Positions 27,095 through 37,416 of a stretch of DNA of 64,000 bases are shown here, piece after piece (positions within the stretch are counted from its first letter, which is position 1; every line of letters begins with the position of its first letter). The DNA lies in assembly GCF_000767615.3 (NCBI RefSeq), contig NZ_CP009553.3:4650001-4714000 (forward strand), in the 5' to 3' direction. This DNA is from Pandoraea pnomenusa (GTDB taxonomy: Bacteria > Pseudomonadota > Gammaproteobacteria > Burkholderiales > Burkholderiaceae). Both the position numbers and the translations under genes were made by a program. Under the pieces are notes generated by a model. The model ran no database searches. It was given only the letters and a program-made list of their open reading frames with translations, and was not told the origin of the DNA.

Positions 27095-27918
27095 GCGTGC
27101 TCTCCTTCCCTGCCGCGGCCTTCGTCCGCATTCACCTGCGCGGCGATGCCGCTCGCCGTCGCTCGCAACGCGGTAGCGGCCTCGCCCTCCCAAGCCACGT
27201 CGAGCGCCGCCGTCGGGCCGATGGCGGTGAGCCCAAGGCGCAGGCGCCCGCTCGCATCGAACACCGGCGCGCACAGACTGCTCACCGACGGGCTCGGCGT
27301 GTTCACGCTGCGCGCCATCCCGTGCCTGCGCGTTTCATCGAGCAACGCGTCGAATCGCGCACGCTCGTCGGCAACGGCCGGCATCTGTTCGCGCCAGGCC
27401 CGCGGCCATTGCGCGTCGGGGGTGAAGGCACAGAACGCGCGCCCGGTCGACGTGGTCGTGAGCGACATCACCGACCCCACATGCAGGTTCACATGCAACG
27501 GGAATGCCGCCCGCTCGAAATGAACCACGAGCGGGCCTTGCGGCGCCGGCGCGCAGATCGCCACGCAGAAGCCGGTCTCGCGCGCCAGCGCGACGACGCG
27601 CGGCACTGCCGCCCGATATGCCGGATCGTTTTCGAGATGCAGCAGTGCAAGACGCAACGTCATGGGGCCCGGCGCGTAGTCCCCCGACATCGGGTCGCGC
27701 TTGAGCAGGCCCAGCCGCGTCAGACTCACCAGATACGGATGCGCCTGGGCGGGTGGCAGTCCCGCGAGCGCGGCCAGGTCCCCCGGCCCAAGCGGCCGGC
27801 GCGCCTGCGCCATCGCCTGGAGCACACGCGCGGCGACATCCACGCTCTGCACGCCGCGCGAGGCCCGGCCCGGTTGGCCACCCACGTCGGCAGCGCCGTC
27901 CTTCGGAATTCGGTTCAT
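27091..27918 (-). CDS. IclR-family regulator, first gene of an overlapping pair
   Basis: A 275-residue IclR protein with the N-terminal winged helix (LGPGDLAALAGLPPAQAHPY, then LVSLTRLGLL) and an effector domain containing HVGSVMSLTTTSTGRAFCAF. The start is ATG at 27918, facing the MBL-fold gene across 257 bases that hold a perfect 17-bp palindrome over a sigma-70-like promoter. It differs from its partner in the ligand domain, so the two may respond to different effectors. Which effector each one senses cannot be read from the sequence. Confidence 0.85.
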   Translation of the reverse strand: MNRIPKDGAADVGGQPGRASRGVQSVDVAARVLQAMAQARRPLGPGDLAALAGLPPAQAHPYLVSLTRLGLLKRDPMSGDYAPGPMTLRLALLHLENDPAYRAAVPRVVALARETGFCVAICAPAPQGPLVVHFERAAFPLHVNLHVGSVMSLTTTSTGRAFCAFTPDAQWPRAWREQMPAVADERARFDALLDETRRHGMARSVNTPSPSVSSLCAPVFDASGRLRLGLTAIGPTAALDVAWEGEAATALRATASGIAAQVNADEGRGREGEHA

Positions 27919-28085
27919 GCGATTTCGGGAGACAGGCTCCCCAATGAAAATGGCCTAGATTCTAAACATGTCGGCGTCGCGCCGGTTGCGCCAACCCGGT
28001 ATTGCCGCAGGGTAAACCCGGCACCTCGACCCGCACAAAACACGCGTCGATCAATCCCGTCGCAACATTAGCAAATAACAATAAG

Positions 28086-28123
28086 ATTTGTCATTGACAA
28101 ATAATTAAGGCGTTTCGTAAGAT
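28086..28123 (+). promoter_or_regulatory. Promoter with overlapping palindromic operator for the MBL-FMO operon
   Basis: ATTTGTCATTGACAAAT (28086-28102) is a perfect 8+1+8 palindrome. It contains TTGACA (28094-28099) as the -35 element. TAAGAT at 28118-28123 is the -10 with an 18-base spacer. A protein bound here would cover the -35 box, which fits repression by one or both divergent IclR proteins. The start codon lies 52 bases further on. Confidence 0.65.
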
Positions 28124-28175
28124 GCCTTCATCCGCAGCATCCTTCCCCGCAGACGAGATAAAGAGAGAGACAAGC

Positions 28176-29135
28176 ATGGCCAAAGCATTCGCCTCGCAAG
28201 CCGACCTGGAAGCCAAGAAGGTCACGTTCACCCAATTGTCGGAAAACGCCTGGGCCTACACCGCCGAGGGCGATCCGAACTCCGGCGTCATCATCGGCGA
28301 CGACGGTGTGATGATCGTCGACACCACGGCTACGCCGGCCATGGCGCAAGACCTGATCGCGAAGATCCGCACGATTACCGACAAGCCGATCAAGTATGTG
28401 GTGCTCTCGCACTACCACGCCGTGCGCGTGCTGGGTGCGTCCGCCTACTTCGCCGAAGGCGCCCAGCAGATCATCGCGAGCCGCGGCACCTACGAGATGA
28501 TCGTCGAGCGCGGCGAGGCCGACATGAAGTCGGAGATCGAGCGCTTCCCGCGTCTGTTCGCCGGCGTGGAAACGGTGCCCGGCCTCACGTGGCCGACGCT
28601 CGTCTTCGACAAGGAAATCACGCTGTTCCTCGGCAAGCTCGAAGTGAAGATCGCGCACCTCGGCTCGGGTCACACGAAGGGCGATACCGTGGTGTGGCTG
28701 CCGTCGCAGAAAGTGCTGTTCTCGGGCGACCTCGTCGAGTACGACGCCGCCTGCTACACCGGCGACGCGCAGCTCGCCGAATGGCCTGCCACGCTCGATG
28801 CGCTCGCGGCCCTGGGCGCGGAGAAGCTCGTGCCCGGACGCGGCCCCGCCCTGACCACGCCGGACGAAGTCGCCAAGGGCCTCGCCTACACCAAGGACTT
28901 CGTGACGACGCTGTTCGAAGCGGGCAAACAGGCCGTCGAACAGAAGCTCGACCTGAAGGGCGCCATGGCACTCACGCGCAGCCAGATGGATCCGAAGTTT
29001 GGCCACGTGTTCATTTACGAACACTGCCTGCCGTTCGACGTGACGCGCGCGTTCGACGAGGCCAGCGGCATTACGCACCCGCGCATCTGGACGGCGCAGC
29101 GCGACAAGGAAATGTGGGCCGCGCTGCAGGACTGA
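28176..29135 (+). CDS. MBL-fold protein with degenerate metal-binding motif
   Basis: A 319-residue metallo-beta-lactamase-fold protein. The usual HxHxDH motif reads HYHAVR (79-84): both first histidines are kept, but the Asp is Val83 and the third His is Arg84. His166 in GSGHTKGD and Asp185 in FSGDL are present. The later GHG loop reads GRG (Arg222). So one metal site at most can form, and canonical dinuclear hydrolysis is unlikely. ATG at 28176 follows AGAGAGA. It is first in an operon with an FAD monooxygenase and a DUF2783 gene, under two divergent IclR regulators. A role in aromatic or organic-acid breakdown is inferred from context only. Confidence 0.82.
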   Translation: MAKAFASQADLEAKKVTFTQLSENAWAYTAEGDPNSGVIIGDDGVMIVDTTATPAMAQDLIAKIRTITDKPIKYVVLSHYHAVRVLGASAYFAEGAQQIIASRGTYEMIVERGEADMKSEIERFPRLFAGVETVPGLTWPTLVFDKEITLFLGKLEVKIAHLGSGHTKGDTVVWLPSQKVLFSGDLVEYDAACYTGDAQLAEWPATLDALAALGAEKLVPGRGPALTTPDEVAKGLAYTKDFVTTLFEAGKQAVEQKLDLKGAMALTRSQMDPKFGHVFIYEHCLPFDVTRAFDEASGITHPRIWTAQRDKEMWAALQD

Positions 29136-29255
29136 GCGCGACACGTCGTTCCCGGGTGCGGCAGTCATTGCGGCACCCGTTGCAAATCGCAATAACAATA
29201 AACGGAACCCGCCGGCGCCCGAGCGCCGGCGCGGTGTCGACGATGGAGACATTGC

Positions 29256-30989
29256 ATGAGCAGCATCGATTACCAGCGCCTGACGTTCGACTATCGCCCG
29301 TGCGCGGACCAGAGCAATAGCGGCGCGCAGGTCACGCATCCGGTCATCGTGGTCGGCGCAGGCCCGATCGGGCTGGCCACCGCCATCGACCTCGCGCAGC
29401 AGGGCGTGTCCGTGGTCGTCCTCGACGACGACTGCACGCTGTCCACCGGCTCGCGCGCCATCTGTTTCGCCAAGCGCACGCTCGACATCTTCGATCGTCT
29501 GGGCTGCGGCGAGCGCATGGTGCAAAAGGGCGTGCGCTGGAACGTCGGTCGTGTGTTCCTGCGCGATCAGGAGGTCTACAACTTCGATCTGCTGCCCGAG
29601 GCCGGCCACCATCGTCCCGCCTTCATCAACCTTCAGCAGTATTACGTGGAGGGTTACCTGTTCGATCGCGCGCGCGAGTTGCCCAACATCGAGATTCGCT
29701 GGAAGAACAAGGTCGTCGGTCTCGAGCAGCAAGGCACGCCGGGCACGCCTGACGCGCGCGTGACGCTCACGGTCGAGACGCCCGACGGCGAATACCGGAC
29801 GACGGCGCGCTACGTGGTCGCCGCCGACGGCTCGCGCAGTCCCGTGCGCAAGCTCATCGGCGTGGACAGCCACGGCCGCACGTTCAAGGACCGCTTCCTC
29901 ATCGCCGACGTGAAGATGACGGCCGACTTCCCGACCGAGCGCTGGTTCTGGTTCGATCCGCCGTTCCATCCGAATCAATCGGTGTTGCTGCATCGCCAGC
30001 CGGACGACGTCTGGCGCATCGACTTCCAACTGGGTTGGGACGCCGATCCCGTCGCGGAAAAGGCCCCCGAGCGGGTGATCCCGCGCGTGCAGGCGCTGCT
30101 CGGCCCGAACGCCAAGTTCACGCTCGAGTGGGTCAGCGTGTACACGTTCTCGTGCCTGCGCATGGACGACTTCCGTCACGGCCATGTGCTGTTTGCCGGC
30201 GACTCGGCGCACGGGGTGTCGCCGTTCGGTGCGCGCGGCGCGAACAGCGGTGTGCAGGATGCCGAGAATCTCGCATGGAAGCTCGCCCTGGTGCTCGCCG
30301 GCCACGCGCCCGATGCCCTGCTCGACACTTACGCGCGCGAGCGGGAATACGCGGCCGACGAGAACATTCGCAATTCGACGCGCTCCACCGATTTCATCAC
30401 ACCGAAGAGTCCCGTGTCCCGGGTATTCCGCGACGCCGTGCTCACGCTCGCTCGCGATCACGCCTTCGCGCGCCAGTTGGTCAACAGCGGTCGCCTGTCG
30501 GTGCCCGCCGTGTTGCACGACTCCACGCTCAACACCGCCGAATGCGATGCGTTCGCCGCACGCATGGTGCCGGGCACGGCCTGCGTCGATGCACCGCTCT
30601 CGCGTCAGGGGCGGGACGGCTGGCTGCTGCCGCGCCTGGGCGGGCGCTTCGTCGCGCTCGTGTTCGGTGCGCCGTCATCGCTCGACGCGTCCGCCCTCGC
30701 CGCGTTGGACGCGCTCGCCCGCGACAGCGTGCCGGTCGTGCCGGTATTCGTCACGCCCGACGCCGAAGCCGCCGAGGACACGCACGACGAATACAGTGTC
30801 TGGCACGACGCCCAGGGGCTGGCCGCCCAGCGCTACGATGCGGCGCCCGGTACGGTCTACCTGATTCGCCCGGACCAGCATGTGTGCGCCCGTTGGCGCA
30901 ATGTCGACGCCGCAGCGATCGCCGCCGCGCGCGAACGCGCCATCGGCCGTACGGCCCCGGAGCTCGCGCCAATGCAATGCGCGGCCTGA
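29256..30989 (+). CDS. FAD-dependent aromatic monooxygenase (MhpA/PheA-like)
   Basis: A 577-residue class A flavoprotein hydroxylase. The dinucleotide motif VVGAGPIGLATAIDLAQQG is near residue 32. The DG motif AADGSRSPVRK and the FAD-ribityl GD motif FAGDSAHGVSPFGARGANSG follow, and a C-terminal thioredoxin-like part is seen in this branch. Such enzymes use NAD(P)H and O2 to hydroxylate phenolic or aromatic acid rings. It sits 120 bases after the MBL-fold gene and 66 bases before the DUF2783 gene. The substrate is unknown. No ring-cleavage dioxygenase is next to it, so it feeds a pathway encoded elsewhere or acts with the MBL protein in an undescribed route. Confidence 0.87.
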   Translation: MSSIDYQRLTFDYRPCADQSNSGAQVTHPVIVVGAGPIGLATAIDLAQQGVSVVVLDDDCTLSTGSRAICFAKRTLDIFDRLGCGERMVQKGVRWNVGRVFLRDQEVYNFDLLPEAGHHRPAFINLQQYYVEGYLFDRARELPNIEIRWKNKVVGLEQQGTPGTPDARVTLTVETPDGEYRTTARYVVAADGSRSPVRKLIGVDSHGRTFKDRFLIADVKMTADFPTERWFWFDPPFHPNQSVLLHRQPDDVWRIDFQLGWDADPVAEKAPERVIPRVQALLGPNAKFTLEWVSVYTFSCLRMDDFRHGHVLFAGDSAHGVSPFGARGANSGVQDAENLAWKLALVLAGHAPDALLDTYAREREYAADENIRNSTRSTDFITPKSPVSRVFRDAVLTLARDHAFARQLVNSGRLSVPAVLHDSTLNTAECDAFAARMVPGTACVDAPLSRQGRDGWLLPRLGGRFVALVFGAPSSLDASALAALDALARDSVPVVPVFVTPDAEAAEDTHDEYSVWHDAQGLAAQRYDAAPGTVYLIRPDQHVCARWRNVDAAAIAAARERAIGRTAPELAPMQCAA

Positions 30990-31055
30990 TGCCGCGCCTT
31001 CGGTCAGCGCTTGCCATCGTTCAGATCACACCGTATTCGCAGCAAGGAGAGATTC

Positions 31056-31274
31056 ATGGCCCTCGATACCCAACCGCGCCTCACGCATCCCGACGACTTC
31101 TATGAAGCCCTGATCGACATGCATCGCGATCTCGACGACGCGCAGAGCCAGGCCGCCAACGCGCAACTGATTCTGCTGCTCGCCAACCAGATCGGCGACC
31201 AGGAGACGCTGATCTCCGCCATCCGACTGGCACGTGCGGGCGCGCTGGGCAGCGCCGCCAATCCAGCCGCCTGA
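31056..31274 (+). CDS. Small DUF2783-type protein
   Basis: A 72-residue, mostly helical, soluble protein. It begins LDTQPRLTHPDDFYEALIDM and contains the conserved-looking LLLANQIGDQETLISAIRLA. It fits the DUF2783 family, small proteins of unknown function found beside FAD monooxygenase genes. ATG at 31056 follows AAGGAGAG. It is the last gene of the MBL-monooxygenase operon, closed by a strong terminator. A subunit or stabiliser role for the monooxygenase is a guess from constant neighbourhood. Confidence 0.75.
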   Translation: MALDTQPRLTHPDDFYEALIDMHRDLDDAQSQAANAQLILLLANQIGDQETLISAIRLARAGALGSAANPAA

Positions 31275-31321
31275 CGACGCCGCGCACGCGGCGCGAGCGC
31301 CATCGCACCCGCGCATGTCAA

Positions 31322-31357
31322 ACGGGGCGCCCCGACATCGGGCGCCCCGTTGTTTTT
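31322..31357 (+). terminator. Intrinsic terminator of the MBL-FMO-DUF2783 operon
   Basis: An 11-bp perfect GC-rich stem (ACGGGGCGCCC, 31322-31332, pairing with 31340-31350), a 7-base loop, then TGTTTTT. Confidence 0.85.
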
Positions 31358-31394
31358 CCTGCCTCGGCGCGACGCGCGAGCGCAGGAAAATGCG

Positions 31395-32195
31395 TTACAC
31401 GACCACCATCTGCGAGATCTTTTGCGCGGCCTGCTGCAACGGCGCGAGAAACTTCTTCTCCATCTCCGCCGCCGACGTCCGGTTGGCCTGACCGCTCACA
31501 TTCATCGCCGCAATCACCTGACCCGCCCGGTTGCGAATCGGTGCGGCAATCGAGATCAACCCCTCCTCCAGTTCCTGGTCGACCAACGCCCACCCTTGCG
31601 CACGCACGGCGAGAATCCGTTCACGCAATGCATCGATGTCCGTCACCGTGCGGCGCGTGTGCGCACGAATGTCGGCACGCCGCAAGGCGGCCTCGAGTTC
31701 GTCGTCCGGCAACGCCGAGAGCATGACGCGTCCCATCGACGTGCACCAGGCCGGCAGACGGCTGCCGATCGACAGGTTGATCGACATCACCTTGCGCACC
31801 GGCACGCGAAGCACGTAGACGATGTCGTCGCCGTCGAGCACCGAGGCCGAGCTGCTCTCCTGCACCTGCTGGACAAGCGCCTCCATGAACGGCTCGGCCA
31901 GATTCCACAGCGGCATCGACGTCAGATAGGAGAACCCCAGGTCGAGAATCCGCGGCGTAAGGCGGAACAGACGACCCTCGCTTCGCACGTAGCCGAGCGC
32001 TTCGAGCGTGAGCAGAATGCGGCGCGCGCCCGCGCGCGTGAGCCCCGACGCCTGCGCGACTTCCGAGAGCGTTTGCGCCGGGCGCGCGGCATTGAACGCC
32101 TTGACCACCGCCAGCCCGCGCGCGAACGACTGCACGTAGGAGTCGCCGGGCTTCTTGTCGGTCGGTTCGGGAGCGTCGTTCGGCACAAAGGTCAT
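31395..32195 (-). CDS. pcaR: IclR-family regulator, PcaR/PobR-like
   Basis: A 266-residue IclR protein. SYVQSFARGLAVVKAFN leads into the winged helix LSEVAQASGLTRAGARRILL, and the effector domain has LSIGSRLPAWCTSMGRVML. This text is typical of the PcaR/PobR/CatR branch that controls beta-ketoadipate genes. ATG at 32195 gives the family length. It is divergent from pcaIJF across 347 bases that contain a perfect 34-bp inverted repeat and no other gene. PcaR proteins activate pca genes with beta-ketoadipate as inducer. The name here rests on family resemblance and position. Confidence 0.82.
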   Translation of the reverse strand: MTFVPNDAPEPTDKKPGDSYVQSFARGLAVVKAFNAARPAQTLSEVAQASGLTRAGARRILLTLEALGYVRSEGRLFRLTPRILDLGFSYLTSMPLWNLAEPFMEALVQQVQESSSASVLDGDDIVYVLRVPVRKVMSINLSIGSRLPAWCTSMGRVMLSALPDDELEAALRRADIRAHTRRTVTDIDALRERILAVRAQGWALVDQELEEGLISIAAPIRNRAGQVIAAMNVSGQANRTSAAEMEKKFLAPLQQAAQKISQMVVV

Positions 32196-32347
32196 GGGAG
32201 ATGCTGGAGTCCGTTTGGAAAGGCTGGCGGGCGGTGAACGGCAAGCGTAATGGATTTGCGCCGCCGGTTCTACCGTACAGCACACGCCCTCGGGTCGGCC
32301 CGCCGGGCATCCCCTCGCTTGACGCCCGACAATGGAAGGCTTACGCT

Positions 32348-32381
32348 GTTCTTATAGCGAATATTTGTTCGCTATAAGAAC
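32348..32381. promoter_or_regulatory. 34-bp inverted repeat, candidate PcaR operator
   Basis: Arms GTTCTTATAGCGAA (32348-32361) and its perfect complement (32368-32381) surround TATTTG. It lies midway between the divergent regulator gene and pcaI. A TTGACG at 32319-32324 could be a -35 element for pcaI. Such a long exact repeat is strong evidence of a protein site. Confidence 0.7.
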
Positions 32382-32542
32382 ATTGTGACCCAGACGATGC
32401 CGCCTGACAAGACGTTCGTGTCGGGCGACACCCCACCGGGGCCGGGGCGAAAGAGGCACATCGCGAACGACGCGAAAGATGCGCGCATCACGCGTATCGC
32501 GAACCTCACCCGCCGGGCCATGGAACTGCCCAGGAGGCACGT

Positions 32543-33220
32543 GTGATCAACAAGATTTACGACTCGCTCGCCAGCGCGGTTGCCGACGTCCACGACGGCG
32601 CCACAATCATGATTGGCGGCTTCGGCAATGCCGGCATGCCCTCGGCGCTCATCGACGCGCTGATCGAACAGGGCGCTCGCGACCTGACCATCGTCAACAA
32701 CAACGCTGGCAACGGCGAGACCGGTCTTGCCGCGCTGCTCAAGGCCGGACGCGTACGCAAGATCATCTGCTCGTTTCCGCGCCAGACCGATTCGCAGGTC
32801 TTCGACGCGCTGTATCGCGCAGGCAAGATCGAGCTCGAGCTGGTGCCGCAAGGCAATCTGGCCGAGCGCATTCGCGCGGCGGGCGCCGGCATCGGCGGCT
32901 TCTTCACGCCAACCGGCTACGGCACGCTGCTCGCCGAAGGCAAGGAAACGCGCGTGATCGACGGCAAGCCGTATGTTTTCGAGCTGCCGATTCACGCCGA
33001 CTTCGCGTTGATCAAGGCACTCAAGGGCGACCGCTGGGGCAACCTCGTGTATCGCAAGACCGCCCGCAATTTCGGCCCGATCATGGCCACGGCGGCCAAA
33101 TGCGCCATCGTTCAGGTGAGCGAAGTCGTCGAGCTCGGCGAGCTCGATCCGGAGGCCGTGGTGACGCCCGGCATCTTCGTGCAGCGCGTGGTGGCGGTGC
33201 CGCCGGCCGCGCGCGCCTGA
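32543..33220 (+). CDS. pcaI: 3-oxoadipate CoA-transferase subunit A
   Basis: A 225-residue class I CoA-transferase alpha subunit. GATIMIGGFGNAGMPSALID is the N-terminal glycine loop that binds CoA, and GGFFTPTGYGT is typical of PcaI. With PcaJ it moves CoA from succinyl-CoA to 3-oxoadipate in the beta-ketoadipate pathway. The start is GTG at 32543, directly after AGGAGG. It is first in the pcaIJF operon, 24 bases before pcaJ. Confidence 0.92.
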   Translation: MINKIYDSLASAVADVHDGATIMIGGFGNAGMPSALIDALIEQGARDLTIVNNNAGNGETGLAALLKAGRVRKIICSFPRQTDSQVFDALYRAGKIELELVPQGNLAERIRAAGAGIGGFFTPTGYGTLLAEGKETRVIDGKPYVFELPIHADFALIKALKGDRWGNLVYRKTARNFGPIMATAAKCAIVQVSEVVELGELDPEAVVTPGIFVQRVVAVPPAARA

Positions 33221-33244
33221 TCCCCATCTGAACCGGAGCAAGAC

Positions 33245-33895
33245 ATGAACCGACTGACCCGCGACCAGATGGCCGCCCGCGTCGCCCAGGACATCCCCGA
33301 CGGCGCCTACGTGAACCTCGGCATCGGCTTGCCGACGGCCGTCGCCAACCACCTGCCCGCTGAGAAGGAGATCATTCTCCAGAGCGAGAACGGCGTGATC
33401 GGCATGGGCCCCGCCCCGGCCAAGGGCGAAGAGGACGAGGACCTCATCAACGCCGGCAAGCAACCCGTCACGCTCAAGCCGGGCGGCGCGTTCTTCCACC
33501 ACGCGGACTCGTTCGCGATGATGCGAGGCGGACACCTCGACTTCTGCGTGCTGGGTGCGTTCCAGGTCTCGAAGACCGGCGATCTCGCCAACTGGCATAC
33601 GGGCGCGCCCGATGCGATACCCGCCGTGGGCGGTGCGATGGATCTCGCAAGCGGCGCCAAACAGGTGTTCGTGATGATGGAGCACCAGACGAAGCAGGGC
33701 GAGAGCAAGATCGTCGAGCAGTGCACGTATCCGCTCACGGGGGTGGGCTGCGTCACGCGCATCTATACCGATCTCGCCGTGATCGACGTGACACCCGAAG
33801 GCCTGCGCGTCATCGACATGGTCGAGGGCCTCTCCTTCGACGAGCTGCAGCGAATCACCGGTGTGACGCTGCTGCCCTCGCCGGCCGTTGCCTGA
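33245..33895 (+). CDS. pcaJ: 3-oxoadipate CoA-transferase subunit B
   Basis: A 216-residue class I CoA-transferase beta subunit. The catalytic Glu is in ILQSENGVIGMGP. GGAFFHHADSFAMMRGGHLD and GAMDLASGAKQVFVMMEHQ are family stretches. It forms the heteromeric enzyme with PcaI. A GGAGCAAG site precedes ATG at 33245. The gene for the next pathway step, pcaF, follows after 74 bases. Confidence 0.93.
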   Translation: MNRLTRDQMAARVAQDIPDGAYVNLGIGLPTAVANHLPAEKEIILQSENGVIGMGPAPAKGEEDEDLINAGKQPVTLKPGGAFFHHADSFAMMRGGHLDFCVLGAFQVSKTGDLANWHTGAPDAIPAVGGAMDLASGAKQVFVMMEHQTKQGESKIVEQCTYPLTGVGCVTRIYTDLAVIDVTPEGLRVIDMVEGLSFDELQRITGVTLLPSPAVA

Positions 33896-33969
33896 CACTT
33901 CGCACGACACCCTCGCCGGGCCATCCTTTCGATGCGACCCGGCGATTTTCCATCCGATGAGGTTCCAGC

Positions 33970-35172
33970 ATGAGTGAAGTCTTTATCTGCGACGCGATTC
34001 GCACCCCGATCGGCCGCTACGGCGGCGCGCTGTCTTCCGTACGTGCCGACGACCTCGGCGCCATTCCCCTGAAGGCGCTCATGGCGCGCAATGCGAACGT
34101 GGACTGGACGCGGATCGACGACGTGATCTTCGGCTGCGCCAATCAGGCCGGCGAAGACAACCGCAACGTGGCGCGCATGTCGTCGCTGCTCGCGGGACTG
34201 CCGCAGGACGTGCCCGGCGCCACCCTCAACCGCCTCTGCGGCTCGGGCATGGATGCCATCGGCACCGCGGCGCGCGCCATCAAGGCGGGCGAAGCCGGAC
34301 TGATGATCGCCGGCGGCGTGGAGAGCATGAGCCGTGCCCCGTTCGTGATGGGCAAGGCGGCAAGCGCGTTTTCGCGCCAGGCGGAAATCTACGACACGAC
34401 CATCGGGTGGCGTTTCGTCAATTCGCTCATGAAGGCGCAGTACGGCGTGGATTCGATGCCCGAGACGGGCGAGAACGTGGCGACCGAGTTCGGCATCAGT
34501 CGCGAGGATCAGGACCGCTTCGCCGTGCGCTCGCAGGAAAAGGCGGCGCGCGCGCAAGCGAACGGCACGCTGGCCGAGGAAATCACGCCGGTGTCCATCG
34601 CCCAGAAAAAGGGCGAGGCGATCATCGTTGATCGCGACGAACACCCGCGCGCCACGAGCATGGAAGCGCTTGCCAGACTCAAGGGCGTGGTACGCCCTGA
34701 TGGGACCGTGACCGCCGGCAACGCTTCTGGCGTCAACGACGGCGCCTGCGCACTGCTGTTGGCAGACGAGGCGAGCGCGGCGCGCTTCGGCCTGACGCCG
34801 CGCGCCCGGATCCTGGGCATGGCGACGGCAGGCGTGGCACCGCGCATCATGGGCATCGGTCCGGCTCCCGCAACACAAAAACTGCTCGCGCGGCTCGGTA
34901 TGTCGCTCGATCAGTTCGACGTCATCGAACTCAACGAGGCATTCGCGAGCCAGGGCCTTGCCGTGCTGCGACAGCTCGGCGTGGCCGACGACGACCTGCG
35001 CGTCAATCCGAACGGCGGCGCCATTGCGCTGGGCCATCCGCTCGGCATGAGCGGCGCACGTCTGGTCACGACGGCGATGTATCAGCTCAAGCGTTCCGGT
35101 GGCCGCTTCGCGCTGTGTACGATGTGCATTGGGGTCGGCCAAGGCATCGCTATCGCCATCGAAGCGGTGTAA
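33970..35172 (+). CDS. pcaF: 3-oxoadipyl-CoA thiolase
   Basis: A 400-residue thiolase that cleaves 3-oxoadipyl-CoA to succinyl-CoA and acetyl-CoA, the last step of the beta-ketoadipate pathway. The acylated Cys is in LNRLCGSGMDA, the base His in LGHPLGMSGAR, and the second catalytic Cys in CTMCIGVGQG. GGVESMSRAPFVM is the usual thiolase signature. The full length and the pcaIJ neighbours support the pathway-specific name over a general acetyl-CoA acetyltransferase. The 183 bases after it, before the convergent leuA, hold no gene. Confidence 0.92.
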   Translation: MSEVFICDAIRTPIGRYGGALSSVRADDLGAIPLKALMARNANVDWTRIDDVIFGCANQAGEDNRNVARMSSLLAGLPQDVPGATLNRLCGSGMDAIGTAARAIKAGEAGLMIAGGVESMSRAPFVMGKAASAFSRQAEIYDTTIGWRFVNSLMKAQYGVDSMPETGENVATEFGISREDQDRFAVRSQEKAARAQANGTLAEEITPVSIAQKKGEAIIVDRDEHPRATSMEALARLKGVVRPDGTVTAGNASGVNDGACALLLADEASAARFGLTPRARILGMATAGVAPRIMGIGPAPATQKLLARLGMSLDQFDVIELNEAFASQGLAVLRQLGVADDDLRVNPNGGAIALGHPLGMSGARLVTTAMYQLKRSGGRFALCTMCIGVGQGIAIAIEAV

Positions 35173-35355
35173 CGCGCGTACGTTCGTACGCCCCGTACGC
35201 CCGTATTCCCCGCCGATGTCTTCGGGCCGGGCGCGCATGTGGAACCGGATAAGTCCCACCCTGCCGCACCCGAGGTCCCGCCCGCACGATCGGTGCGGCG
35301 CGGGACTCGTCTGCCCAATGTCTCCTGCACTCTCCTGCTCTGAAGCTTCCGGCGC

Positions 35356-37204
<1,849 letters not shown>

Positions 37205-37205
37205 T

Positions 37206-37292
37206 TCAGACGATGCACGCGCGCAGCAACGGACCAAGCCCGGTGGAGCGGGCTAGTAGTCGTAGCGAGAGGGTGAATTGCGCGGTGATCAT
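37206..37292 (-). CDS. leuL: Leucine-rich leader peptide of leuA
   Basis: A 28-codon frame, ATG at 37292 to TGA at 37206, on the leuA strand. It begins MITAQFTLSLRLLARS, has eight leucine codons in all, and ends in Ile-Val. Three of the leucines are the rare codon CTA, two of them in a row, next to further CTC and CTT codons. Rare leucine codons in a row are what a leucine attenuator needs to stall ribosomes when charged leucyl-tRNA is low. TTGACA at 37329-37324 is a possible -35 element, but I see no convincing -10. The gene is too short for normal ORF calling. It ends 137 bases before leuA. Confidence 0.6.
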   Translation of the reverse strand: MITAQFTLSLRLLARSTGLGPLLRACIV

Positions 37293-37416
37293 GTTTTACA
37301 TGAGAGCACAGATTTTCCGACACTGTCAACCATGAAGTGTCATCCCGCGATATTTGTGGCGCCGGTCGAAGTGGTTCCCAACATGGCAGCGCCACCAGGG
37401 GGCGAACGGCGCGCCA

